From Alphaproteobacteria bacterium (GTDB lineage Bacteria; Pseudomonadota; Alphaproteobacteria; Caulobacterales; Maricaulaceae), in NCBI GenBank assembly GCA_016124665.1, contig WGNH01000009.1, positions 62,001 to 126,000 on the forward strand: a stretch of DNA of 64,000 nt. Reading direction: 5' to 3'. A program made the position numbers and the translations under genes. Shown here one piece after another: positions 30,901 through 39,064 of the stretch; within the stretch, counting starts at the first letter, position 1, and every line of letters begins with the position of its first letter. Below the pieces are notes generated by a model that saw nothing but the letters and a program-made list of their open reading frames with translations, had not been told where the DNA came from and made no database searches.

Positions 30901-31260
30901 TCCGCGCTCTACCGGTCGCGCACCGCACCGGGTGAGCTTGACGCCCGTTACGAAGCCTTGCGCCAGGAGCTCTTCGCCATCGAGGAAGCGTTGACTGGCA
31001 ACCAGTCGAGTAATGGCCAATACGGGGCCGAGCCAGCCACTGTCACGTCACGGATCGGCTTTGCCGAAACCGGTACGGCCTACGCGACCTATGGACCAAA
31101 TCCGGCTCATGAACGGCAGCTGGGACTGGCGGAAACCGAGTACGCGGACATAAGGCAGCGTCTCGATACGTTGATTCAGGAACGCATCCCTGCATTCGAA
31201 GCCGCACTGGATGAAGCGGGGGCGCCGTGGACGCCCACCCGGATGCTTCCACCACTCTAG
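27988..31260 (+). CDS. Secreted BNR/sortilin-like beta-propeller protein
   Basis: The 1090-residue protein has a signal peptide (IICAVLLGALPQTACAQ). About 700 residues of BNR/Asp-box repeats follow (SRDGGQTWTHLG, STDGGETWENVL, SDDGGLTWRQVT, TTDGGETWQRTE), as in VPS10/sortilin-type ten-blade propellers. The C-terminal part contains an Ig-like stretch (FHRVNWDLSF) and a helical tail. Such proteins occur in marine proteolytic bacteria beside peptidases; no catalytic residues are evident, so it may bind peptides or carbohydrate. GGAGGA lies 5 bases before the ATG. A terminator follows, then a DPP-IV gene. Confidence 0.85.
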   Translation: MRAIICAVLLGALPQTACAQSEEETTTDPMAAANFNGLEFRSIGPAFMSGRIGDIEILQDDPSTWIVGVGSGGVWRTDNAGTTWTPIFDDQDVFSIGTVTIDPSNPHTIWVGTGENHGGRHNGYGNGIYRSRDGGQTWTHLGLENSEHISEIIVHPDDPDTIWVASQGPLWSSGGDRGLFMSTDGGETWENVLSAGEWTGVTDLVIDPRNPDRLYAATWQRHRTVAAYMGAGPESGIHVSDDGGLTWRQVTTGLPTGNLGKIGLAISPQNPDIVYAAIEQDRRTGGVYRSSNRGESWTRMSDTVSGGTGPHYYMELYAHPHHFDRIILVSNTTQISDDGGATFRDINNEFKHVDDHAIGFHPTDPDYMLVGSDGGLYETVDDERTWRFISNLPITQFYDIAVDDAEPFYNIYGGTQDNSTQVGPSRTDNRHGIRNSDWEVTLFGDGHEPDIEPGNPDIAYSSWQQGNLVRFDRTTGEVVYIRAQPEPGEPAERYNWDAPIVVSSHEPTRLYHASQRVWRSDNRGDSWTAISGDLTRNEDRMLLPIMGRQWSWDAGWDVYAMSNYNTISALAESPVDENVIYAGTDDGLIQITTDGGETWQRTEVGRLPGVPDRAYVNDFEPSLHEAGTVFIALDNHKYGDFAPYLLRSDNYGRSWRSITNGLPEDEQVWRIAQDHVNPDLVFVGTEFGVYFTIDGGENWTQLEAGIPTISARDLQIQRRENDLVVATFGRGIYILDDYSPLREITPEMMENGTALFPVRRAWWYQEQHPLGFDSGHWQGHGYFTAENPPFGAVFTYYMSEALQTSEEIRQEAERPLVEEGEDTPFPGFDIIEGERREAPPRMWLVVRDDEGRVVRRLQGPVTAGFHRVNWDLSFPGYSPVMQQEDAENAPSGYLVAPGTYSVTLVRQYQGETEVVGEAREFEVERMYEGALPGSPDDEVAAFWERLATLQRSVSASTSAIGLTRERLNRLESALYRSRTAPGELDARYEALRQELFAIEEALTGNQSSNGQYGAEPATVTSRIGFAETGTAYATYGPNPAHERQLGLAETEYADIRQRLDTLIQERIPAFEAALDEAGAPWTPTRMLPPL

Positions 31261-31297
31261 GCCATGAACCATAGCGGGCCCTTGTCCGCCTCAACCC

Positions 31298-31321
31298 GCA
31301 GCCCGCTTCCCAGCGGGCTGC
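31298..31321 (+). terminator. Intrinsic terminator after the BNR-repeat gene
   Basis: GCAGCCCGCT (31298-31307) pairs perfectly with AGCGGGCTGC (31312-31321) around a 4-base loop. GTCCGTTTT follows on the plus strand. Confidence 0.78.
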
Positions 31322-31362
31322 GTCCGTTTTAAGGATGATGATCCGGAATGCGAGGATAGACG

Positions 31363-33576
31363 ATGAGCCCTGCCCTGTTGCTGTTGGCGAGCCTTACACT
31401 TGCCCAGGAAGCCGAACCCGCTGCATTGACCATCGAACGCCTGTTTGCCAGCCCGGACCTGGATGGGCCGGACGCGACGGCGACGCGGTTTTCACCGGAT
31501 GGCGGGTTGATCACCTTCCTGCAGGGTAAAGAAGAAGATTCCAGCGTCCATGATCTGTGGGCCATAGATGTCGATGGCGGCGAGCCTTTCCTGCTGGTCG
31601 ACAGCCGCGAACTTGTGCCGGAAGAGCGCGAATTGTCAGAGGCGGAAATCCAGCTGCGCGAGCGGGCGCGGATCACCGGTTCGGGCATAGTGGCTTATGA
31701 CTGGGATGCGCAAGGTAATGCCCTGCTCTTCCCTCTGGATAGCGATGTCTTCTACTATGACCTGGAAAGCGGTACGGCCCGGCGGTTGATGGAAACCAGC
31801 GCGGCAGAAACCGATAGCCGGATTTCTCCGGGCGGCCGGTATGTTGGCTATATCCGCGACCAGAATCTTTTCGTCCATGATCTCGAAAGCGGCAATGAAT
31901 GGCCCATCACGTCCGAAGGCGGCGATACGCTGTCTTACGGAATGGCTGAATTTGTGGCCCAGGAAGAGATGGGGCGATCAACCGGTTACTGGTTCTCGCC
32001 AGATGACCAGCACGTGGCCTTCACGGAAATTGACGAGAGCGCCATTCCGGTTTCCTACCGGGTCGATATACAGGGCGATGGTGCAAGCCTTGCCGAGCAA
32101 CGCTACCCCTATGCCGGCGAGGCCAATGTCGGCATCCGCCTGTTTATCGAGAATCTGGAGGCGGGCATACGCGTCGAGGCCGATCTGGGCGACGAGGCTG
32201 ATATCTATCTTGCTCGCGTGAACTGGACGCCAGCCGGACAAGTGGCCGTGCAACGGCAGAACCGCGCCCAGACAAGGCTGGACCTGCTCTTAATAGATCC
32301 GGAAACCGGAGAGAGCACGGTAATCCTGACCGAGACCGATCCCGCCTGGATCAATCTGACGAACGACCTGATATTTCTCAATGATAACAGCTTTCTCTGG
32401 ACCTCGGAACGGTCCGGATTCCGGCACATCTACCACTATGATTCCACAGGCGGCCTGATCGCACAGATCACAGACGGGGAATGGCAGATCAACGCGATTG
32501 AGGGCGTTGATCCGGATTCCGGTCGGGTCTATTTCTCGGGATGGATGCGCGATGCGCGGCAACGTCATCTGTATTCTGTTTCCTACGCTCAGGCAGGCGA
32601 AACACCGGTGCAAGTCACCTCAGGCCAGGGCTGGTGGTCGGAGATTTCGATGGGCCCGGCAGCCCAGACTTTTGTCGCCAGCTTTTCCGGTCCGGCAACT
32701 CCTCCCAATACCGCACTCTACGATGCCTCTGGCGAGCGGTTGCGCTGGATCGAGGAAAACGCGCTGAATGAGGAGCATCCCTATGCGCCCTTTCTGGACC
32801 ATCACATTACGCCGCAGCGCGGCACGCTGACGGCTTCTGACGGATCCGAACTGCATTACGTCATGTATTTGCCCTCCGGCTTTGATCCTGCGCGCGCGTA
32901 TCCTGCGATCATCCATGTGTATGGCGGTCCCGGGGTTGGCCGCAGGACGCGGTTGAATTGGGCGCCGCTTGACCATCAGGTTTTCGCGCAGGCGGGTTAT
33001 GTCTATTTCATGCTGGATAACCGCGGAACGCCGGATCGCGGACACGCTTTCGAGACCGCCCTTCACCGCGCCATGGGCGGGGTGGAGGTCGAGGACCAGC
33101 TGGCCGGTCTCGCTTACCTGCAATCGCTGGATTTTGTCGCGGATAACCGGATCGGCATCTGGGGCTGGTCCTATGGCGGGTATATGTCGCTCATGACCCC
33201 CCTGCAGGCTCCGGGCGCGTTTGCCGCTGCCGTCTCCGGTGCTCCCGTCACAGACTGGGCGCTGTACGACACCCACTACACGGAACGCTATATGGGCACG
33301 CCGCAGAACAATCCGGAAGGGTATGAACAATCCTCGGTCTTCGCGCATCTTGATGGCTGGGAAACACCGGTGCTCATCATGCACGGCATGGCGGACGACA
33401 ATGTCGTCTTCGAAAATTCAACCCGCCTCTTCAATGTGCTTCAGGAACGCGACCTGCCTTTCGAGATGATGACCTATCCGGGCCAGCGCCACGGCATACG
33501 CGGCGAGATGCGGTCCCGGCACCGTTTGCGGACCATGCTGGACTTCTTTGACCGGCATTTGCAGCCGGGTGAGTGA
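31363..33576 (+). CDS. Dipeptidyl-peptidase IV-like serine peptidase (S9 family)
   Basis: The 737-residue exported enzyme removes N-terminal dipeptides, usually with proline at position 2. A short signal peptide (ALLLLASLTLAQEAEP) leads into a DPP-IV N-terminal propeller (about 35-480). The alpha/beta-hydrolase domain then carries the nucleophile in GWSYGGYMS, the acid in HGMADDNVVF and the histidine in PGQRHGIRG. The VAQEEMGRSTGYWFSPDD stretch contains the Glu pair that binds the substrate N-terminus in DPP-IV. Its stop abuts the stop of the convergent YgjP gene (TGATCA). Confidence 0.93.
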   Translation: MSPALLLLASLTLAQEAEPAALTIERLFASPDLDGPDATATRFSPDGGLITFLQGKEEDSSVHDLWAIDVDGGEPFLLVDSRELVPEERELSEAEIQLRERARITGSGIVAYDWDAQGNALLFPLDSDVFYYDLESGTARRLMETSAAETDSRISPGGRYVGYIRDQNLFVHDLESGNEWPITSEGGDTLSYGMAEFVAQEEMGRSTGYWFSPDDQHVAFTEIDESAIPVSYRVDIQGDGASLAEQRYPYAGEANVGIRLFIENLEAGIRVEADLGDEADIYLARVNWTPAGQVAVQRQNRAQTRLDLLLIDPETGESTVILTETDPAWINLTNDLIFLNDNSFLWTSERSGFRHIYHYDSTGGLIAQITDGEWQINAIEGVDPDSGRVYFSGWMRDARQRHLYSVSYAQAGETPVQVTSGQGWWSEISMGPAAQTFVASFSGPATPPNTALYDASGERLRWIEENALNEEHPYAPFLDHHITPQRGTLTASDGSELHYVMYLPSGFDPARAYPAIIHVYGGPGVGRRTRLNWAPLDHQVFAQAGYVYFMLDNRGTPDRGHAFETALHRAMGGVEVEDQLAGLAYLQSLDFVADNRIGIWGWSYGGYMSLMTPLQAPGAFAAAVSGAPVTDWALYDTHYTERYMGTPQNNPEGYEQSSVFAHLDGWETPVLIMHGMADDNVVFENSTRLFNVLQERDLPFEMMTYPGQRHGIRGEMRSRHRLRTMLDFFDRHLQPGE

Positions 33577-34320
33577 TCAGAATGGCACGAATTCGCCGGC
33601 CGTATCGTTGAGACGTTTCCGCCGGATCTTCCAGTCCGGCATGAGGCGGGAGACGACGGCCCAGTAGGCGGGCGAATGATTGGGCTCCACGAGATGGGCG
33701 GCCTCATGAGCGCAGACATAGTCGATAATGTCCGTATCCGCGCCGATCAGCCGCCAGTTGAGGCGGATTATGCTGCGGGAGTCGCAACTGCCCCAGCGCC
33801 GCTTCTGATCGCGGATCTGAACACCGGCAACCGGCCTGCCAAGGATAGCGGCATAATACCGGACGCGGCCCGGAAACCGGGCTTCTGCCTCACGGCGATA
33901 CCAGCGTTCCAGGCCCTTGCGTATGGTGCGGGTTCTCAATTCACCGGTCAGATGCCGGTCAATCTCGACAAAAAGTGTGGTGTCTAGACGCTCGGCCTTT
34001 GTCCGCGCCCGGCTCGGATGCTCAACGATATGAAGGGTCAAATGACGGCCGAGAAAGGGCAGGCTTTCGCCTGTTTTGAATTCCCGGACGGCCGGTTTGG
34101 GGCGCGCTGCCCATTCTGCCAGTTTCAGGGATATCCAATCCGACCGGCTGAGCACAGCGGCCCGCAGGCGCCGTTCGCTGGCGCGTTGCGGCGCGCGAAT
34201 GCTCAGGCCCTGATGGTCGATCTGAAGCGCGATCGTGCGCCGCCGCGGACTGCGGACAATGGCGCAATCGACGCTTTTACCATCGATATCCACCCTCAGA
34301 CGGTCAGGATGTCCCGGCAA
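33577..34320 (-). CDS. YgjP-like (SprT/DUF45) zinc metallopeptidase
   Basis: The 247-residue protein ends with the gluzincin motif HEAAHLVEPNHS, where HExxH and the third His are the zinc ligands. It is preceded by RWGSCDSRSIIRLNWRLIGAD, typical of the YgjP family. The N-terminal half is a basic beta-rich domain. The ATG overlaps the end of the upstream fRMsr gene by 25 bases; a GTG a few codons later is an alternative start. The role of YgjP proteins is poorly defined. Confidence 0.87.
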   Translation of the reverse strand: MPGHPDRLRVDIDGKSVDCAIVRSPRRRTIALQIDHQGLSIRAPQRASERRLRAAVLSRSDWISLKLAEWAARPKPAVREFKTGESLPFLGRHLTLHIVEHPSRARTKAERLDTTLFVEIDRHLTGELRTRTIRKGLERWYRREAEARFPGRVRYYAAILGRPVAGVQIRDQKRRWGSCDSRSIIRLNWRLIGADTDIIDYVCAHEAAHLVEPNHSPAYWAVVSRLMPDWKIRRKRLNDTAGEFVPF

Positions 34321-34772
34321 ATCGCTTCCAGCCCTTCACGGTCAATCTCGTCAAAAGCATCGGGCTGTTCGCTATCCACGTCCAGAACGGCTGCCAGCGT
34401 GCCGCTGGCATCCAGGACCGGAATCACGATTTCCGAATTGGTCCGCGCATCACAGGCAATATGACCGTCAAAGGCGTGCACATCGGCCACCAGCTGGGTT
34501 TGCAGAGTCGCTGCGGCTGTGCCGCAAACGCCCCGTCCGAAAGGAATACGCAGGCAGCCCATCGTGCCCTGATAGGGACCGACCACCAGCTCGTCCGGCT
34601 TGTGCGGATCCACCTCGTAGAAGCCGGTCCAGAAAAACCGCGGCCTGAAGGCCTCCGACAACAGGCAGGACGCTGTTGCAAAACGCGCGGTACGGCTGGT
34701 TTCGCCGGCCACGACGGCTGCCACTTCCTTGCGTAATTCTTCGTAGCGCGCGCGCTTTTCCTGACCGGTCAT
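34296..34772 (-). CDS. Free methionine-(R)-sulfoxide reductase (GAF domain)
   Basis: fRMsr reduces free methionine-R-sulfoxide using thioredoxin. The 158-residue GAF-domain protein keeps the three characteristic cysteines: GCLRIPFGRGVCG supplies two and HIACDARTNSEIVIPV the third. WTGFYEVD and LDVDSEQPDAFDEID also match the family. Cytoplasmic. It is upstream of and overlaps the YgjP-type peptidase. Its start faces the SIMPL lipoprotein, about 70 bases away. Confidence 0.92.
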   Translation of the reverse strand: MTGQEKRARYEELRKEVAAVVAGETSRTARFATASCLLSEAFRPRFFWTGFYEVDPHKPDELVVGPYQGTMGCLRIPFGRGVCGTAAATLQTQLVADVHAFDGHIACDARTNSEIVIPVLDASGTLAAVLDVDSEQPDAFDEIDREGLEAICRDILTV

Positions 34773-34843
34773 CGATCTGCCTTCTATCCAGATTATACAG
34801 ATCGTGTATCGTGAGGGCGGGGTGTGAATACAAGGGGGTCATT

Positions 34844-35725
34844 ATGAATAAAGCCAGTTTTTTACTCGCAGGCTTGGGCGCATTGTCGCTCTCCGGGTGC
34901 GAACGGCTGGCCGGCGAGCCGGTGCCGGTCTGGGCGCGCGGCCCGGTGATCGAGGCGCAAGGGCGCGCCTTTGTCGAGGTACCGGCCAACCGCGCCCGCT
35001 TCCAGGTGACATTCGAGGGCCGTGCCGACACTAGTCCCGATGCCTCGCAACAGGCGGTCACGCGCGCCAATCTGGCCGCCCAGGCGGTCCGGCTCGCAAC
35101 AGACGGTCAGGTCCGGATCACATCCAACCTGTCGGTGCAGCCCTATTATGAGCAGATCGTCCAGCGTTATGGTGAGAATAATGAGCGGCTGGTCGAGAAC
35201 CGGCATCCCGACGCCCTTCTAGGTTATGTCGCCACGGTTTCGATGAATGTGACCGTGCTGGAGCCGGATCTGACCAGTGCGGCGCGCGGCGCGGCGCTGG
35301 CGGCCGGTCCGGTCAATTCCGGTAATGTGCAATTCTTCCTCGAACCGACGGCCGAGGATCAGCGCCTGGCTTTTGCAGCAGCGGTGAATGATGCGACCGA
35401 GCGCGCCCGGATCGTGGCGGACGCCGCCGGCTCGATGCTGGGTGAAATCGCAACGCTGCAGGAAGGCAGCGGCCCCTGCATGGGTGCGCCGTCAACGGAG
35501 GCCGGGTATGATGATTATGCGCGTTATAGCAGCGCACCTCCACCACCGCCTCCGCCCCCTCCTCCCCCGCCGCCGCCCGCGGCCCCGGCGCGCGAGTTGA
35601 CGGCTGCACCAGGGCCTGTCGATCTGGATCGCTATGCGCTGGCCGCCGACCGGGAACCGCAACGGGTCACCGCTTCGGTCTGCGCGATTTTCACGGTCGA
35701 CGGCCCGCGCCCGGCTGGCCGGTAA
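34844..35725 (+). CDS. SIMPL-domain (DUF541) lipoprotein with polyproline tract
   Basis: The ATG at 34844 gives a lipoprotein signal (LLAGLGALSLSGCERLAG, lipobox LSGC) and 293 residues. The SIMPL/DUF541 domain spans about residues 35-210 (VEVPANRARFQVTFEGRA). An unbroken run of 14 prolines at about residue 230 separates it from a C-terminal strand (RVTASVCAIFTV) that may complete the fold. The run is long enough to depend on EF-P for translation. The track's longer N-terminus overlaps the opposite-strand fRMsr. SIMPL function is unknown, with links to oxidative stress in some bacteria. A second SIMPL gene lies at 55995. Confidence 0.85.
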   Translation: MNKASFLLAGLGALSLSGCERLAGEPVPVWARGPVIEAQGRAFVEVPANRARFQVTFEGRADTSPDASQQAVTRANLAAQAVRLATDGQVRITSNLSVQPYYEQIVQRYGENNERLVENRHPDALLGYVATVSMNVTVLEPDLTSAARGAALAAGPVNSGNVQFFLEPTAEDQRLAFAAAVNDATERARIVADAAGSMLGEIATLQEGSGPCMGAPSTEAGYDDYARYSSAPPPPPPPPPPPPPPAAPARELTAAPGPVDLDRYALAADREPQRVTASVCAIFTVDGPRPAGR

Positions 35726-35819
35726 GCCCGGCGCCTGCATCGCGATATGAATCCGGGGGCTGGCGCGCAGGCGCTGGCCCGCTAGTTTCCCGTCCGGGAC
35801 TCACAAGGAGGAGACGGGA

Positions 35820-36743
35820 ATGATCCGTTTTGATGGGCGCACAGCCATAATTACAGGAGCAGGCAACGGGCTGGGACGCAGCCATGCCCTGTTGCTGGCC
35901 GGGCGCGGCGCGAATGTGGTCGTGAATGATCTGGGCGGCGCGGTTGATGGCTCGGGCTCTTCCCTCTCTGCTGCCGAGGCGGTGGTGCAGGACATCACCG
36001 GCCGGGGCGGCAAGGCCATCGCCCACGGGGCCAATGTCACCCGGCCTGACGAGGTTGCGGACATGGTCGATACGGCCATTTCCACCTTCGGCGCGGTGGA
36101 TATCCTGGTCAATAATGCCGGTATCCTGCGCGACAAATCCTTTGCCAAGATGGAGCTGGATGATTTCCATCTGGTGGTCGATGTGCATCTGATGGGCTCT
36201 GTCACCTGTACCAAGGCGGTCTGGGATCACATGAAGGAGCGCAATTATGGCCGCATCGTCATGACCAGCTCGTCCTCCGGCATTTATGGCAATTTCGGCC
36301 AGTCCAATTACGGGGCGGCGAAGATGGGCCTGGTCGGGCTGATGAATGTCCTCAGCCTCGAGGGCAAGAAAAACAATATCCGCGTCAATACGCTGTCGCC
36401 GACCGCAGCCACACGGATGACAGAGGGTATTCTGCCGCAGGCCGCGCTGGACCTGATGTCGGTGGAAAGCGTGTCTGCTGGTCTCGCCTTTCTGGTGGCG
36501 GAAGACAGTCCGGAGCGCACCATTCTGTGTGCCGGTGCCGGCGGTTACGCCGCAACGCGTATCTATGAAACGCCGGGCATCTATCTGCCGCCGGATGAGC
36601 AGACACCGGAAGGCGTCGCAGCGAATTTCGGCCGTATCCTCGATCCGGACGGGCAGGAAATGTTCACGGACGGCTCGGGGCAGACCCTGAAGTTCGTCGC
36701 TGCCGCCGCGAAGCATTTCGGCGTGTCCCTGGGGCAGGAATGA
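35820..36743 (+). CDS. Short-chain dehydrogenase/reductase (3-hydroxyacyl-CoA dehydrogenase-like)
   Basis: A Rossmann NAD(P)-binding site is clear (ITGAGNGLGRSHALLLAGRG). Other SDR landmarks are VNNAGIL, the catalytic serine in MTSSSSGIYG and the YxxxK pair in SNYGAAKMG. The 307-residue protein resembles the dehydrogenase domain of peroxisomal-type multifunctional enzymes (VVNDLGG after the first strand). AGGAGG lies just upstream. It overlaps the next gene, an acyl-CoA thioesterase-like protein, by ATGA, suggesting joint work on acyl-CoA substrates. Confidence 0.9.
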   Translation: MIRFDGRTAIITGAGNGLGRSHALLLAGRGANVVVNDLGGAVDGSGSSLSAAEAVVQDITGRGGKAIAHGANVTRPDEVADMVDTAISTFGAVDILVNNAGILRDKSFAKMELDDFHLVVDVHLMGSVTCTKAVWDHMKERNYGRIVMTSSSSGIYGNFGQSNYGAAKMGLVGLMNVLSLEGKKNNIRVNTLSPTAATRMTEGILPQAALDLMSVESVSAGLAFLVAEDSPERTILCAGAGGYAATRIYETPGIYLPPDEQTPEGVAANFGRILDPDGQEMFTDGSGQTLKFVAAAAKHFGVSLGQE

Positions 36744-37552
36744 CCCACAGTTTTGATGACGCGCTGGCCTTGACGGTTGCGGAAGCGGCAGAAGGCCGCG
36801 TCCGCTATGCGGGTGTCACGCCTCAAGCCTATCAGAACATGATCGGCCCTTTCGGCGGCGTCAGCGCAGCCTTGCTGGCGCAAGGCATGATGCGGTCCGC
36901 TCGTGACGGGTTGAAGCTGGTCTCGATCACCACCGATTTCATGACCGGGACGAAGGACGGGCCTTACAGCCTGTCGACGATCTGCCATCGCGCAGGCCGC
37001 TCGACCGAGTTCTGGGCCGCAAATATCCAGCAGGAAGACGCTTCGAGCCCTGCCCTGCGGGCGACCGCGGTGTTCGGAGAGCGCCGGGAAACCGTGGAGT
37101 GGGCCGAAGGAGAAATGCCGGAAGCGCCGCCACCGGATGCCTGTCAGGCGTTCGTTCCGCCGCGTCCCTGGGCCGAACACATCGCCATCCGGCCCTGCCT
37201 CAATGCCGATATTTTCAACGCCACCTCCACCCGCAATGCGCTGTGGGTGAAATTTACCGATGCCCGGCCGCTGGATGATGTGGCGCTGGTCTGCCTCGCT
37301 GACACGCCGACGCCGCGCGTGTTTTTCATTGTCCATGGCTTTACCGTGCTCTCGACGATTTCGATGACGGTCTATCTGCATGCGTCCGATGCCGATCTTG
37401 CCGAGGCCGGCAGTGACTGGGTCATGATCGAGGCCAATGCCGGGCGCGGCGGTGGCGGATTTTATGATCAGCACGCCCGCATCTGGTCGCGCTCCGGAAA
37501 GCTGCTGGCCACGACACAGCAAATGGTCTGGTACAAGGCCGAGAAGGCGTGA
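36740..37552 (+). CDS. Acyl-CoA thioesterase-like double hotdog protein
   Basis: The 270-residue protein has the pattern of TesB-like double hotdog thioesterases. The N-terminal block (QNMIGPFGGVSAALLAQGMM) and PYSLSTICHRAGRSTEFW form the first hotdog. The C-terminal half (MTVYLHASDADLAEAGSDW ... GGGGFYDQHARIWSRSGKLLAT) forms the second. It should hydrolyse acyl-CoA; chain length is unknown. The ATGA overlap with the SDR gene indicates an operon. Confidence 0.82.
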   Translation: MTHSFDDALALTVAEAAEGRVRYAGVTPQAYQNMIGPFGGVSAALLAQGMMRSARDGLKLVSITTDFMTGTKDGPYSLSTICHRAGRSTEFWAANIQQEDASSPALRATAVFGERRETVEWAEGEMPEAPPPDACQAFVPPRPWAEHIAIRPCLNADIFNATSTRNALWVKFTDARPLDDVALVCLADTPTPRVFFIVHGFTVLSTISMTVYLHASDADLAEAGSDWVMIEANAGRGGGGFYDQHARIWSRSGKLLATTQQMVWYKAEKA

Positions 37553-37624
37553 TCGCGCTTTCTGCTTGTGTTTGCGGCCGCGCGGGCCGATAATTGCCCC
37601 GCACCCGGATCAGGAGGACAGATC

Positions 37625-37666
37625 ATGGCCATTGTAATGTTCCGCCTGAATGGCGGCGCGATCTGA
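37625..37666 (+). CDS. Possible 13-codon leader ORF upstream of rsgA
   Basis: An ATG with a near-perfect ribosome-binding site (AGGAGG, 7 bases upstream) opens a frame of only 13 codons (MAIVMFRLNGGAI) before TGA. It lies 133 bases before the rsgA start, in a 246-base gap otherwise without genes. The strong site on so short a frame suggests a leader peptide or the remnant of a lost gene. It is too short for the ORF track. Confidence 0.3.
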   Translation: MAIVMFRLNGGAI

Positions 37667-37798
37667 CGATGATCCGTCGGGGCGATACAGTTCTGACTGC
37701 GCCCTCTCCTTCGTTCCGTTCATTCATCCTTGCAGACGCCGCCGCGAAAGCGGTGGCGCAATGATGTCTGGCCGCACGGCCAATACGGAAAGTCCGAA

Positions 37799-38842
37799 AT
37801 GACGATTTATTCTCTCGAGGAGCTGGGCTGGCGTCCGGCCTTCCTTCAATCGCTCGATCTCGACCAGGAGTCGGTTGACGACACGGCGCGCATATCCGCG
37901 GTTCACCGCGACACCTATGAAGCCCTCTCTCCGCAAGGCGAACTCCGCCTGCGGCCGATGCCGGCTGACACGCCGGTTGAAGACCGGCCCACGGTAGGCG
38001 ACTGGGTGCTGGTGGACACGGCTCTGGAACGGCCCGCACGCGTGCTGGACCGGCAAACGCTGTTTGCCCGGAAAGCCGCCGGACATGATCACAGCATTCA
38101 GTTGATCGCGGCGAATGTGGACACGGCGGTCATCGTGTCGTCCTGCAATGATGATTTCAATCTGCCGCGGCTGGAGCGTTATCTCTCTCTGGTGCGGGAG
38201 GCCGGTGCCTTTCCCGTCATCGTCCTGACCAAGGCGGATCTGACGCATGACCCCGATGACTATGCGGGGCAAGCGCGCCGCATCGCCGGAGATTGTGCGG
38301 TGGAGACGCTCAATGCGCTTGATGCCGCTGATCTGGCGAAACTGACCGGCTGGGTCGGCAAGAACCAGACGCTGGCCTTTCTGGGCTCGTCCGGTGTCGG
38401 AAAGACCACCCTGCTCAATGCCCTCACCGGGAAAGACGAGGCCGTCTCCGGCATTCGCGAAGACGATGCCAAGGGCCGTCACACGACGCGCGGCCGTTCC
38501 ATGCACCGGATGATCAATGGTGGCTGGGCGATCGACCTTCCGGGCATGCGGGAACTGGCCCTCGCCGGAACACAGGGGGGGCTGGAATCCACTTTCGGCG
38601 ATTTGCTTGAGCTGACTCGCGAGTGCCGGTTTTCCGATTGCCAGCACGACCGGGAGCCCGGCTGTGCCGTCCGGGCGGCGATCGACAGCGGCGATCTGGA
38701 TGAGGCTCGCCTGGTGCGCTACCGCAAGTTGGAAAAGGAAGTGGAGCATCACGACGCATCGCTGGCGCAGCGCCGGGCCAGGGCGAAGGCGCTGGGCAAG
38801 GTCTACAGGAATGCGAAAGCGGACCGGGAGGGGCGGCGGTAG
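37799..38842 (+). CDS. rsgA: Small ribosomal subunit biogenesis GTPase RsgA
   Basis: RsgA is a circularly permuted GTPase that checks late maturation of the 30S subunit. After an N-terminal OB-like domain, the order is VLTKADL (G4), GSSGVGKTTLLN (G1), DAKGRHTTR (G2) and DLPGMREL (G3). A C-terminal zinc finger follows, with ligands in CRFSDCQHDREPGC. I start at 37799 (MTIYSLEELGW, 347 aa), since the 23 extra track residues resemble no RsgA N-terminus. Confidence 0.94.
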   Translation: MTIYSLEELGWRPAFLQSLDLDQESVDDTARISAVHRDTYEALSPQGELRLRPMPADTPVEDRPTVGDWVLVDTALERPARVLDRQTLFARKAAGHDHSIQLIAANVDTAVIVSSCNDDFNLPRLERYLSLVREAGAFPVIVLTKADLTHDPDDYAGQARRIAGDCAVETLNALDAADLAKLTGWVGKNQTLAFLGSSGVGKTTLLNALTGKDEAVSGIREDDAKGRHTTRGRSMHRMINGGWAIDLPGMRELALAGTQGGLESTFGDLLELTRECRFSDCQHDREPGCAVRAAIDSGDLDEARLVRYRKLEKEVEHHDASLAQRRARAKALGKVYRNAKADREGRR

Positions 38843-38940
38843 GCGTCCAACCCAGACGTCCGGCTTTGATCCTTTGCGACACATCTTGCGAAACTGGATC
38901 GGTCGGGCGTCAAATGGGCTTGGTGTTTAATCGCCACAAT

Positions 38941-38968
38941 TTGGCCAAAACAACTTCTACGTTATATT
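38941..38968 (+). promoter_or_regulatory. Probable promoter of the EreA/ChaN-like gene
   Basis: TTGGCC (38941-38946) and TATATT (38963-38968) are 16 bases apart in an AT-rich patch just after rsgA. They lie about 97 bases before the next start codon. The -10 match is unusually good for this genome region. Confidence 0.45.
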
Positions 38969-39064
38969 CGGCTAATGGCATATTTTGCCAGTCGGAACGC
39001 GGCATTGTTCGGCGAGAGCAACAGGGGGCGACGGCCTCCAATAGTTGGGTGTGGGAGGCTCACT

